64,000 nt of DNA. It comes from Methylomonas methanica (lineage in GTDB: Bacteria > Pseudomonadota > Gammaproteobacteria > Methylococcales > Methylomonadaceae). The translations under genes and the position numbers were made by a program. Positions 55,901 to 63,715 of the stretch are shown here, in pieces. Location of the stretch: positions 62,001-126,000 of the forward strand of contig LUUF01000079.1 in NCBI GenBank assembly GCA_001644045.1, in the 5' to 3' direction. Position 1 is the first letter of the stretch. Each line of letters begins with the position of its first letter. The notes under the pieces are model-generated. The model was not told where the DNA came from. It saw only the letters and a program-made list of their open reading frames with translations, and did not search any database.

Positions 55901-58099
55901 ATTGAGATGGGCGGCGATGGTGAATAAATTATCCAAATTGACCAACTCGGTACCAGGCGGAACCGCAGACAACAAGCGGTTGCCGATGCGCCAATGGATG
56001 CCGGGACGGGACGCGGCGGCAACTTGTTGTAATACCGCTTCCTGCACCCGGTCGTGGACAAACTGCAGGTCGGCTTTATTTTCCAGCAATAGCCCCATGC
56101 TTAATACCGGCTTTAAGTCCTCGAACAGTTGCTCGATGCGCGTATCCAGCACCAGCGCGACATCCTCGGCGGTGAAACGATTGCCCATGCAGGCGCAATG
56201 GTAAAGGATGTGCAAAGTCCGGCTCGGTAGTTTACGCACTTTGGCGCTGAACAGCTCCACCACGCTGGCCGGCATTTGCGTATCGCGGATGCGGTTCATA
56301 TCCCATTGCCAGTGTTGTTTGGCGTCGATACTGAGTAAGCCTTCGTTGTATAACCAGGCCAGACTTTCGCTGACAAACAAGGGGTTGCCTTCGGTCAGAT
56401 GCGCGATAAAGTCGGCCAAATTGGCGGTGGCCTTCAGCGACGAATCCAGAATATAGGCAACCATTTCGTGGCAATCGGCGTCGCTGAGTTCGGTCAGATG
56501 AATCTCGGCCAGCGGGCCGGCGTTTTCTCGTACGCTACGAATCAGTTTGGTCAAGGGATGACCGCTATCGACTTCGTTGTGGCGATAAGCGCCCATAAAA
56601 AACAGGTAGGGGTGTTCGCGCTGATTGGCGAACAGGTTTTGCAAGAAATCGAAGGTGGCGCTGTCGCACCATTGCAGATCGTCGATGAATAACACCAAGG
56701 GATTATCCTCGCTGGCCAGGCAAGCCAGAAAGCGGCCGAACAGATTGTTGAAACGGTTACGGGCTTCTACCGGTGGCAATGGCTGAACCTCGGCTTGCGG
56801 GCCGATGATGAACTCCAGCTCCGGCACCACGTCGACAATTACCCCGCCGGCATTGTCCACCGCTTCCAGGATTTTGGCCGACCAATGCTGAACTTGAGCA
56901 TCGCTCTCGGTCAGAAAGGTGCGTATCAGATTGCGCAAGGCCTGGATCAGCGAACTGTAGGGAATATTTTTTTGGTACTGGTCGAATTTGCCGGAGCTGA
57001 AATAGCCGCGATTTTTTACCAGCGGCTTTTGCAATTCCTGAATCAGCCGGGTTTTGCCTATGCCCGATAGACCGGAAATAAACACCGAACGAAACTGGCC
57101 TTGGGTTACCTGACTATATTCCCGGTGGATTAGCTCGGTTTCGCCTTGCCGGCCGACCATTTTCGAAATGAAAATCACCCGGCGGCTGCGGTCGTGCTGG
57201 CCTATGCCGAAATCGGATACCGTGCCGGTAAATTCGTGTTCTTTCTGGCAGCGCAGCAAGTCCGCCAGCAAGCCGGACGCGCTTTGGTAGCGTTTTTCCG
57301 GTTGCTTCAAGATCAGTTTGGCGATGATTTCGCTCAGCGTGTTTGGAATGCCGGGGCTGATGTCATGGACTTTGACCGCTTCCTCGGCCAGATGCGAGTG
57401 AATCAATTCCAACGGATCGGGGGAAAAAAACGGCAGCCGGCCGGTCAGCAGTTCGTAAAACACGATGCCCAGCGAATATAAGTCGGTGGAGAAATCGACC
57501 CGGTAGTTGATGCGCCCGGTTTGCTCCGGCGAGGTATAAGCGAGCGTGTTGCGGACAAATTCCGGATCGTAAATAAAGTGACTGACATCGCGGATGTCCA
57601 GCGGCGTGATGAAGTCGGTCAGGCGCAGATTCAAGTTGCCGGATTGCACCAAAATATTGTGCGGTTTGATGCCGCCATGGGTAATGCCGGCATCGTGCAC
57701 CGATTGCAAGGTATCGGCCAAGGAGCAGGCTAGCGTAAAAAAATCGGCTAGTTTCAGTGCTTGCTGTTGAGCGATCCAGACATTTAACGGTTGGCCGTTG
57801 AACCAAGGTTGCACGATAAATTGATCGCCGTCGTTGGATTCCAAAGCCAAAGGCGTACAGACGCGCGGGTCGTGCAATACTTTCAGCCGTTCGATTTTTT
57901 GCCGCAAGTGTCGGGATTGGTCGTCCCAACTGGACAATAGTTTCAGGCATTTAACCACCAGCGGGTATTCCGGCACGTGTTTATGATAGCCCTTATAAAC
58001 CGTGGCCTGCAGGCTTTCGCCCAGGTTCTCGATCAGCACATAGCTGTCCAGTTGCGGCGGGTGTTGTAGCAAAACTGTTCTGGTTGTGGTATCGATCAT
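52979..58099 (-). CDS. giant kinase-like / AAA ATPase / GAF / histidine kinase protein
   Basis: 1706 residues. Order: Ser/Thr-kinase-like domain (about 15-285); AAA/predictor ATPase with P-loop GLSGIGKT (343-350) and LVLFIDDLQWCD; a long helical TPR-like middle (about 650-1280); a GAF domain (about 1300-1450); and a histidine kinase with H1500 (GGVAHEINNPLMG), DNGAGIPDD and GQGTGLGLSV. In the kinase-like domain the ATP Lys (K50, VVKCLK) remains, but HRD reads HGG (141-143) and DFG reads DFI (162-164), so it is probably a pseudokinase. First gene of the operon with REC-KaiB, its likely phosphorylation target, and PAS-GGDEF-EAL. Cytoplasmic. Confidence 0.93.
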   Translation of the reverse strand: MIDTTTRTVLLQHPPQLDSYVLIENLGESLQATVYKGYHKHVPEYPLVVKCLKLLSSWDDQSRHLRQKIERLKVLHDPRVCTPLALESNDGDQFIVQPWFNGQPLNVWIAQQQALKLADFFTLACSLADTLQSVHDAGITHGGIKPHNILVQSGNLNLRLTDFITPLDIRDVSHFIYDPEFVRNTLAYTSPEQTGRINYRVDFSTDLYSLGIVFYELLTGRLPFFSPDPLELIHSHLAEEAVKVHDISPGIPNTLSEIIAKLILKQPEKRYQSASGLLADLLRCQKEHEFTGTVSDFGIGQHDRSRRVIFISKMVGRQGETELIHREYSQVTQGQFRSVFISGLSGIGKTRLIQELQKPLVKNRGYFSSGKFDQYQKNIPYSSLIQALRNLIRTFLTESDAQVQHWSAKILEAVDNAGGVIVDVVPELEFIIGPQAEVQPLPPVEARNRFNNLFGRFLACLASEDNPLVLFIDDLQWCDSATFDFLQNLFANQREHPYLFFMGAYRHNEVDSGHPLTKLIRSVRENAGPLAEIHLTELSDADCHEMVAYILDSSLKATANLADFIAHLTEGNPLFVSESLAWLYNEGLLSIDAKQHWQWDMNRIRDTQMPASVVELFSAKVRKLPSRTLHILYHCACMGNRFTAEDVALVLDTRIEQLFEDLKPVLSMGLLLENKADLQFVHDRVQEAVLQQVAAASRPGIHWRIGNRLLSAVPPGTELVNLDNLFTIAAHLNQGCPDSLDEQTAYWLVNINFNAGNKALDALAGDAANEFFLKAHNYLPADCWETAYTLTFRIYQRLAKTDLMCGRYDSSEALLNRLIEHAVSDLDKAEALADQTTSLSSFGNFKQAIATANRGLAYFNKSIPDDPEQARQRMKNLMSKIEQQDDVWEKILNMPFTEQRQSKIELAFYSELIPDLYMCGLVPQLYLSAAQSTLHCLEGGMDESVIYSFSIMGLNLGEQGKFAQAFRYQDLAHDLCAKYPNTFGATRGMNGIVWCNMHSRSHPADIVDYAHKAIQSGKNCGDLYNAGLSYGPLMWNLVVQGKNLRWVEEAADECLQFSRKNQLSFSIGLAQAVLAGWVLPMKPDYSPVEMQATLADWQANNYVAATGSYFVLLGFAQYYLGDYSSAAISLKTVEDYLHGLTDNILKRLWYVFRILNLLRSETDYAQIDSEIAPVLAQLETWALLGPLLKPYLMFIHAEIARQQGQYREARNIYLDAIALSLAQNYGLLTGHLYETLADLMHTHRLGDAELYYGEARRHYRLCRADAKNNRLQERHQYVSPETGARVAKTQPAPATLPSLDISYLMKSALALSAEIDLTQLMQKIMAVVLESSAAQHGYLLIKQNDELLVAAEQHVGKKRTIHKHYYSLNKVRDICHAIVNYVQRTHEKVVLSDACSEGEFQNSPEVVAFGLRSVLCLPVIKQTELIGLLYLENRLSEGVFTPEKISMTELLTAQAAISLENARLLEQTRQAYKQLQENQDHMLQMEKLSALGTLVGGVAHEINNPLMGVMNFVEFVSDRTEDAKSKQVLAQALQQIQRIKNIVSNMLVFMHQKNTQTGSCSIEEVLGQTLLLLEGELRKTAIGLRTEIPENLPKLACTAESMQQILINLLINARDALRGIEHPEIEISVRSAEKMLELTIKDNGAGIPDDVQSRMFDPFFTTKPPGQGTGLGLSVTRRLIQDAGGSIAVESRIGEGCCIRLKFPHY

Positions 58100-58196
58100 T
58101 CGCTGGCGGCTGGGATTATTTATGCGATTTTCGAGGCGGTTCCGGGGGCGGGCTGTTTTATAATTCTAGCCTTGTTTTGACTCAACAGGATTAGCC

Positions 58197-58763
58197 ATGG
58201 CCGCGACAGCCTCCAATATGCTGCCTTTAGGTAGTATCGCTCCAGACTTTTGTTTGCCTGATACCGTGACCGGCCGCGACTACGCCTTGCAGGAATTGAA
58301 AGGCGAACGCGGCACCTTGATTTTGTTTATCTGCAACCATTGTCCGTATGTGTTGCACATCAAACAGCAGTTGATCGCGATAGCCCGGCAATACGCCGTC
58401 TTGGGAATTTCGACGGTGGCTATCAGTGCCAATGACATCGAAAATTACCCGCAGGACGCGCCGGACAAAATGCAGCAGATGATGGCGGAATGGGGGCATC
58501 CCTTCGCCGCGTATTTGTACGACGAAACGCAGGGGGTAGCCAAGGCTTACCAGGCGGCCTGCACCCCGGATATTTATCTGTTCGACGCCGATCTGGCTTG
58601 TGTTTATCGCGGCCGTTTAGACGGCGCCACGCCGAAGAACGCCGTGCCGGTAACCGGCGAGGATCTGCGCAATGCCTTGGATAAGTTGCTGGCCGGACAG
58701 CCTATCGACGCGGCGCAAATTCCCAGCATAGGCTGCAATATTAAATGGAAAAATGCGGAGTAA
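58197..58763 (+). CDS. thioredoxin-like / AhpC-TSA family protein
   Basis: 188-residue thioredoxin-fold protein. N-terminal PLGSIAPDFCLPDTVTGRDY is a typical peroxiredoxin-like start; the redox motif is CNHCPYV (C46, C49). The family is annotated as thioredoxin-like or redoxin of unknown substrate. No signal peptide, so cytoplasmic. Divergent from the giant kinase gene with a 97-base gap. Function beyond thiol redox is not evident. Confidence 0.88.
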   Translation: MAATASNMLPLGSIAPDFCLPDTVTGRDYALQELKGERGTLILFICNHCPYVLHIKQQLIAIARQYAVLGISTVAISANDIENYPQDAPDKMQQMMAEWGHPFAAYLYDETQGVAKAYQAACTPDIYLFDADLACVYRGRLDGATPKNAVPVTGEDLRNALDKLLAGQPIDAAQIPSIGCNIKWKNAE

Positions 58764-58866
58764 ATTACGGAAACCCTGAACAAGTCGCCATCCCTGCTCG
58801 TTTTTGTTGTTAGATACCGGCGATGCACTATCCTTGCAACGGAAAAACCTACAAAAGAGGATGGAA

Positions 58867-59904
58867 ATGACAGAGCTTCAATCACGGCAGTTGCAATTTA
58901 GCGGTAGCGGTGGCGAATATTTCCGAATTTGGATCGTCAATGTCTGCTTGAGTATCGTTACCCTGGGAGTTTATTCCGCTTGGGCCAAAGTCAGGCGCAA
59001 TCAGTATTTTTACCGGCACACCACGTTGGCCGGCGCGGGCTTTGATTATCATGGCGAACCCATGGCAATTTTGAAGGGACGGATCGTCGCTTTTCTGCTG
59101 TTCGCTTGTTATACCTTGGTCGGTAAATTCGATCAGGTCGCGGGCTTGGCAATTTTGCTGGTGATCGTATCGGTGATGCCCTGGCTATTGATGCGTTCGC
59201 TCCGCTTCAGAATGCATAACACCAGTTACCGGGGCTTACGTTTTGCTTTTCATGGCAGCACCGGCGCGGCGTATTTCAATTTTCTGCTATTGCCGGTGTT
59301 ATCGGCGTTGACCCTGGGGTTGCTGTGGCCGCTGGCGCAGCAGCGCATGGCCCGTTACACCCGGGAAAACAGCACTTACGGTAACGAATTTTTTAAATTT
59401 TTCGCCACTAGCGGCGCGTACTACCGTATCTATCTAATGACGATATTCATCGGCGTGCTGGTGTTTGCCGGTCTGATGGCCAGCGTCATGTTGCTCGGCA
59501 GCAAGGAACTGATCCCGGTGGAGGCCGGGCAATTGGTGGCGATGAGCGTGTTGGTCGCCGCGATAGGTACTTATCTGGCCTTGTTTTTACTGGCTTATCC
59601 CTACGTGGCCGCGCGTTTGCAGAACCTGGTCTGGAATACCACGCAACTAGGGCCGCATGGTTTTCATGCCCAGGTTCGGGCGCGGGAGATGCTGGGCATC
59701 ATGTTTGGCAATGTGCTGTTGATTGTGTTGACCTTGGGTCTTTACAAGCCGTTTGCGGATATTCGCTTGGCGCGTTATCGCATAGAACATGTTGCATTAT
59801 TGCCGCGCGGCAGCATCGACGAGTTCGTAGCCGGTCTGCAGACTAATACTTCCGCCGCCGGCGAGGAGTTGGCCGAGATGTTTGATTTCGATATTGCCTT
59901 GTAA
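58867..59904 (+). CDS. DUF898 (YjgN-type) membrane protein
   Basis: 345 residues from the ATG at 58867, chosen over 58861 because AGAGG sits 6 bases ahead of it; the frame is open back to 58804. About eight hydrophobic segments in two repeats, each starting with a GEYFRIWIVNVCLSIVTLG- or GAYYRIYLMTIFIGV-type helix and the YSAWAKVRRNQYFYRHT motif. Function of the family unknown. The M48 protease gene begins directly at the next base (TAA then ATG), so the two are translationally linked. Confidence 0.92.
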   Translation: MTELQSRQLQFSGSGGEYFRIWIVNVCLSIVTLGVYSAWAKVRRNQYFYRHTTLAGAGFDYHGEPMAILKGRIVAFLLFACYTLVGKFDQVAGLAILLVIVSVMPWLLMRSLRFRMHNTSYRGLRFAFHGSTGAAYFNFLLLPVLSALTLGLLWPLAQQRMARYTRENSTYGNEFFKFFATSGAYYRIYLMTIFIGVLVFAGLMASVMLLGSKELIPVEAGQLVAMSVLVAAIGTYLALFLLAYPYVAARLQNLVWNTTQLGPHGFHAQVRAREMLGIMFGNVLLIVLTLGLYKPFADIRLARYRIEHVALLPRGSIDEFVAGLQTNTSAAGEELAEMFDFDIAL

Positions 59905-60918
59905 ATGTTGCTCACGGCGGTGTATTACGACGGGCGGCAAGCCCGGCCGCATCCCGTTACCCTCTGTGTGGAGGGGGATAAACTGTTGTTGCAAGGCCGG
60001 GACATCGTCCGGCGCGAAGATTTAAACCGTCTGAAAATTCCGCCGCCACTCGGCAGCACGCCGCGCCTGATTTTGTTCGCCGACGGCGGCCGTTGCGAAG
60101 TGGCCGACCGGCAAGGCTTTGCCGAGATGTTGCAGGATGCGGGTAATAGCGCGGTGGCTGGTCTGGAAAATAGCTGGTGGTATGCGTTGGCGGCGTTGCT
60201 GTTAACCTTGAGCCTGCTTGCTGCCGCGTACTTGGTTGGTTTGCCTTATGCGGCACGGGTCATGGCGGATCGGGTGCCCGTTTATCTGCTGGAGCGGATG
60301 GATACTCAGTTTTTTGCCAGCCTCGATCAAACCCTGTTAATACCCAGTGCGCTACCGGCACAACGTCGGCAAAGCATTCAGGATGGCTTACAGCGTCTAG
60401 CTTTGCCTCCGGGCGGTGGGCGGCCGGAACGCATCGAATTTCGCGGCAGTCCGACATTGGGTGCCAACGCCTTCGCGTTGCCCGGCGGCAGTGTGCTGGT
60501 GCTCGACGACTTGGTGAATCTGGCGAGTAGCGACGAAGAAATTTTGGCGGTGCTGGCGCATGAAATGGGCCATATTCGCGAAAAACACGCCTTGCGGCAC
60601 ATGCTGCAGGCTTCCGTGGTCGGTTTGGTCATGGCTTGGTATATCGGCGATGTCAGTAGTCTGTTGGCCGTCGCGCCGACCGTGTTATTGGAAACCCGCT
60701 ATTCCCGCGATTTCGAACGCCGCGCCGATGCTTTTGCCGCCGAGCTGTTGGGCGCTAACGGCATTCCGGTCAGCCGACTGGCCGATATATTGCAAAAACT
60801 GGAAGATGCACATCAAACCGCAGCGACGAAACAGCCGATAGAATCGGTCGAAGTTATGGATTATTTATCCAGTCATCCCAATACCGAGGAGCGGATCAAA
60901 CGCTTGCGCGGGCTGTAA
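59905..60918 (+). CDS. M48-family membrane metallopeptidase
   Basis: 337 residues. N-terminal ~85 residues form a separate soluble cap, then one membrane helix (WYALAALLLTLSLLAAAYLV, about 92-111), then an M48 peptidase domain with zinc motif HEMGH (219-223) and the third-ligand Glu in FERRADAFA. Orientation suggests a periplasm- or membrane-facing protease like BepA or LoiP. Abuts the DUF898 gene with no spacer; the pair, frequent in proteobacteria, is thought to act together in envelope quality control (inference). Confidence 0.92.
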   Translation: MLLTAVYYDGRQARPHPVTLCVEGDKLLLQGRDIVRREDLNRLKIPPPLGSTPRLILFADGGRCEVADRQGFAEMLQDAGNSAVAGLENSWWYALAALLLTLSLLAAAYLVGLPYAARVMADRVPVYLLERMDTQFFASLDQTLLIPSALPAQRRQSIQDGLQRLALPPGGGRPERIEFRGSPTLGANAFALPGGSVLVLDDLVNLASSDEEILAVLAHEMGHIREKHALRHMLQASVVGLVMAWYIGDVSSLLAVAPTVLLETRYSRDFERRADAFAAELLGANGIPVSRLADILQKLEDAHQTAATKQPIESVEVMDYLSSHPNTEERIKRLRGL

Positions 60919-60979
60919 AATGCTCGGGACTGGTGTTATTTTGGCTATCAGTTCATGTTCATCAGGAGAACAAAAACCC

Positions 60980-61393
60980 ATGAAACGTCTTTATCCCGTT
61001 GCGCTGGCTGGTCTGTTGGCGGCCAGCGGAACCGGTTGTTCCTATCATGCCAAGGCCGAGCACAACTTACGAAGCCACAAAGTGCACCACGTGGTCATCG
61101 TCTGGCTGAAACAGGCTGGTGATGAAAAACTGCGGCAACAATATATTCAAGAGAGTGAAGGCTTGGCTAAATTGCCGGGTGTGTTGGCTTACGATGTCGG
61201 TACGCCAGCGGCGATTAATCGCGGACGCCCGAATGCCGCGCTAGACGAAAGCTATGACGTAGCCGTGTCCGGCGTCTACGAAAGTCAGCAGGCTTACGAA
61301 GCGTTTTTGCGGAGTCCGGAGTATCTGCGCGTGGCGCAACAGGTGCTGCGGCCCTTGGTGGACAAATATAAGGTTTACGATTTTATCGAATGA
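60980..61393 (+). CDS. Dabb-family (stress-responsive A/B barrel) lipoprotein
   Basis: 137 residues. ATG at 60980 is set by AGGAGAA at 60964-60970; the frame is open earlier to 60920. The signal peptide ends in a lipobox-like SGTGC (Cys near 20), suggesting lipid anchoring. The mature part is a Dabb fold: KVHHVVIVWLKQ at the start, then YDVAVSGVYESQQAYEAFL and PLVDKYKVYDFIE. Dabb domains form dimers of ferredoxin-like barrels; the role is unknown. It follows the protease gene at 61 bases, possibly in the same unit. Confidence 0.85.
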   Translation: MKRLYPVALAGLLAASGTGCSYHAKAEHNLRSHKVHHVVIVWLKQAGDEKLRQQYIQESEGLAKLPGVLAYDVGTPAAINRGRPNAALDESYDVAVSGVYESQQAYEAFLRSPEYLRVAQQVLRPLVDKYKVYDFIE

Positions 61394-61418
61394 TGCTGAT
61401 AGTCTGCGGCAGTAGTTG

Positions 61419-61453
61419 TGAGCCGGGCTGTATCTTGGATGCAACCCGGCTCA
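61419..61453. terminator. hairpin shared by Dabb gene and eda
   Basis: TGAGCCGGG (61419-61427) pairs perfectly with CCCGGCTCA (61445-61453). Rightward a T-run follows after GATTGCTA. It lies between the convergent Dabb and eda stop codons. The wording (CCCGGCTCA, GATGCAACCCGG) also recalls REP-like intergenic repeats. Confidence 0.7.
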
Positions 61454-61458
61454 GATTG

Positions 61459-62088
61459 CTATTTTTTCAAAGCCGCGGCTTCCGCGGCGCGGCGGGTAAT
61501 TTCCGCCCAATCGCCGGCATCGACCAGTTCGGATGGCGCCATCCAGGAGCCGCCGACGCAGGCGACGTTGCTTAGCGCCAAATATTCAACCGCGTTTTTC
61601 GGATTGACGCCGCCGGTCGGGCAGAAAGTCACTTGCGGCAAGGGGCCGCCGATCGATTTCAGCATCGGGATGCCGCCCGCCGCTTCGGCCGGGAAAAACT
61701 TCATCGCGGTAATGCCTCTGTCCATCAAACGCATCACTTCGCTTGGCGTGATCACACCCGGCAAAATCGGTACCCCGGAAGCCAGGGCCGCGTCCAGCAG
61801 GCTGTCGGTGACGCCGGGGCTGACGATGAATTCGGCGCCGGCATCGATGGCGCTTTTCAGCGTTTGGGTGTTGATGATGGTGCCGGCACCGACAATCGCG
61901 CCCGGCACTTCGGCTTTGATGCGGCGGATTGCATCCAGCGCTACCGGGGTGCGTAAGGTGATTTCCAATACTTTCAAACCGCCTGCCACCAGCGCGCGCG
62001 CCAACGGTACGGCCTGGTCGAGTTGATTGATAACCATCACCGGCATTACCGGCGAGGTGTTCATGACTTCTTTTATTGATACGGTCAT
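61459..62088 (-). CDS. eda: KDPG aldolase
   Basis: 209-residue class I aldolase splitting 2-keto-3-deoxy-6-phosphogluconate to pyruvate and glyceraldehyde 3-phosphate, last step of the Entner-Doudoroff route. Seen: [15 protein letters not shown] with the catalytic Glu, [20 protein letters not shown], and the Schiff-base Lys in [11 protein letters not shown] followed by FCPTGGV. Downstream of gnd on the same strand (91-base gap), with edd ahead of gnd. In ribulose-monophosphate methanotrophs this is one of the ways to cleave the fixed hexose. Confidence 0.97.
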   Translation of the reverse strand: MTVSIKEVMNTSPVMPVMVINQLDQAVPLARALVAGGLKVLEITLRTPVALDAIRRIKAEVPGAIVGAGTIINTQTLKSAIDAGAEFIVSPGVTDSLLDAALASGVPILPGVITPSEVMRLMDRGITAMKFFPAEAAGGIPMLKSIGGPLPQVTFCPTGGVNPKNAVEYLALSNVACVGGSWMAPSELVDAGDWAEITRRAAEAAALKK

Positions 62089-62179
62089 TTCTTATTTTCC
62101 TAATGTGATTGTGCTTGGATAAACCCACGCAGTGATGTGTGCCTGGTTAACGTAACGATAACAGCCTGATGAATTGGCC

Positions 62180-63625
62180 TTATACCGTATAAGTTGTCGA
62201 TGCGGTTTTGCCGCCGTGTCCGGTCCAGTCGGTATGAAAAAACTCGCCTCGGGGCCGGTCGGTGCGTTCATAGGAATGCGCGCCGAAATAGTCTCTTTGC
62301 GCTTGCAGCAGATTGGCGGGCAGCCGTTCGGTGCGATAGCCGTCGAAATAAGCCAGGGCGGATGAGAAGGCCGGCGTCGGAATGCCCAGTTGGATGCCCA
62401 GGATCACGGCTTGGCGCCAACCGGCTTCGGCTTGTTTCATCGCATCGACGAAAAAATCGGCCAGCAGCAAATTTTCCAGATCGGGATTTTGCTGGTAAGC
62501 CTGTTTGATGTCGTTCAAGAACTGACTGCGAATGATACAGCCGCCGCGCCACATCAGGGCGATGTCGCCGTAATTCAGAGCCAGTTCGTATTCCTTGGCG
62601 GCTTCGCGCATCAGCCGAAAACCTTGCGCGTAGGAAATGATTTTCGAGGCGTACAGGGCCTGGCGGATAGCTTGAATCATCGCCGCTTTGTCGCCGCTGA
62701 AGCTGGCGCTGGTCTTAGGCAACGCTTTGGCTGCGCGGATGCGCTCGTCTTTTTGTGCTGACAGGCAGCGGGCAAATACCGATTCGCCGATCAGGGTCAA
62801 GGGGATACCTAGGTCCAGCGCATTGATGCCGGTCCATTTGCCGGTGCCTTTTTGGCCAGCGGTATCCAGAATGCTGTCCAGCAGCGCTTGGCCGTTGTCT
62901 TCCTTGTAAGCCAGGATGTTGGCGGTGATTTCGATCAAATAGGAACTCAATTCGCCTTGATTCCACTCGGCAAAAATCGCCTGCATTTCATCGGTGCTGA
63001 GTCCCAAGCCTTCGGATAATAATTGGTAGGCTTCGCATATCAGTTGCATATCGCCGTATTCGATACCGTTATGCACCATTTTTACGTAGTGGCCGGCGCC
63101 GTTATCGCCAACCCATTCGCAGCAAGGATCACCATCGACATGGGCGCTGATGGCTTGAAAAATCGACTTGACCGCCGGCCAGGCCGCTTTGTTGCCGCCA
63201 GGCATGATCGATGGCCCGTGCCGGGCGCCTTCCTCGCCGCCGGAGACACCGGTGCCGACGTAGAGCAGGCCTTTTTCTGTTAGATATTGGGTACGGCGGT
63301 TGGTATCGGTAAATAAGGAATTGCCGCCGTCGATGATAATGTCGCCTGCCGACAATAGCGGCAATAGGTCGTCGATATACTGATCCACTACCGAGCCGGC
63401 CTTGACCATCAGCATGACTTTGCGTGGAGCTTCCAGGCTATTCACCAGCTCTTCCAATGAATGGGTGCCAATCACTTCGGTGCCTTTGGCGGGACCATCC
63501 AGAAACTCATCAACTTTGCTGGTGGTGCGGTTATACACCGCTACCTTGAAGCCGTGGTCGTTCATATTTAGGACTAAATTTTGTCCCATGACCGCCAGGC
63601 CGATCAAACCGATATTTGCTTTCAT
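62180..63625 (-). CDS. gnd: 6-phosphogluconate dehydrogenase, decarboxylating
   Basis: Oxidises 6-phosphogluconate to ribulose 5-phosphate, CO2 and NAD(P)H. 481 residues from the ATG at 63625 (MKANIGLIGLAVMGQNL), slightly inside the longest frame (63640). NAD(P) site GLAVMGQN and YNRTTSKVDEF; catalytic GTGVSGGEEGARHGPS and the Lys/His region KMVHNGIEYGDMQ; C-terminal GEFFHTDWTGHGG. The long form belongs to the standard homodimer. In the RuMP setting it supports cyclic oxidation of formaldehyde and regenerates ribulose 5-phosphate. Sits between edd and eda. Confidence 0.97.
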   Translation of the reverse strand: MKANIGLIGLAVMGQNLVLNMNDHGFKVAVYNRTTSKVDEFLDGPAKGTEVIGTHSLEELVNSLEAPRKVMLMVKAGSVVDQYIDDLLPLLSAGDIIIDGGNSLFTDTNRRTQYLTEKGLLYVGTGVSGGEEGARHGPSIMPGGNKAAWPAVKSIFQAISAHVDGDPCCEWVGDNGAGHYVKMVHNGIEYGDMQLICEAYQLLSEGLGLSTDEMQAIFAEWNQGELSSYLIEITANILAYKEDNGQALLDSILDTAGQKGTGKWTGINALDLGIPLTLIGESVFARCLSAQKDERIRAAKALPKTSASFSGDKAAMIQAIRQALYASKIISYAQGFRLMREAAKEYELALNYGDIALMWRGGCIIRSQFLNDIKQAYQQNPDLENLLLADFFVDAMKQAEAGWRQAVILGIQLGIPTPAFSSALAYFDGYRTERLPANLLQAQRDYFGAHSYERTDRPRGEFFHTDWTGHGGKTASTTYTV

Positions 63626-63715
63626 AGTTCTTACTCTCAAAGTGGTGGAGCGCAGACATGGACTTAGTGCCGTATTGCTACGGCCGGCGTCGAGCCCGAT
63701 AGTGTTGCTGTCGAT

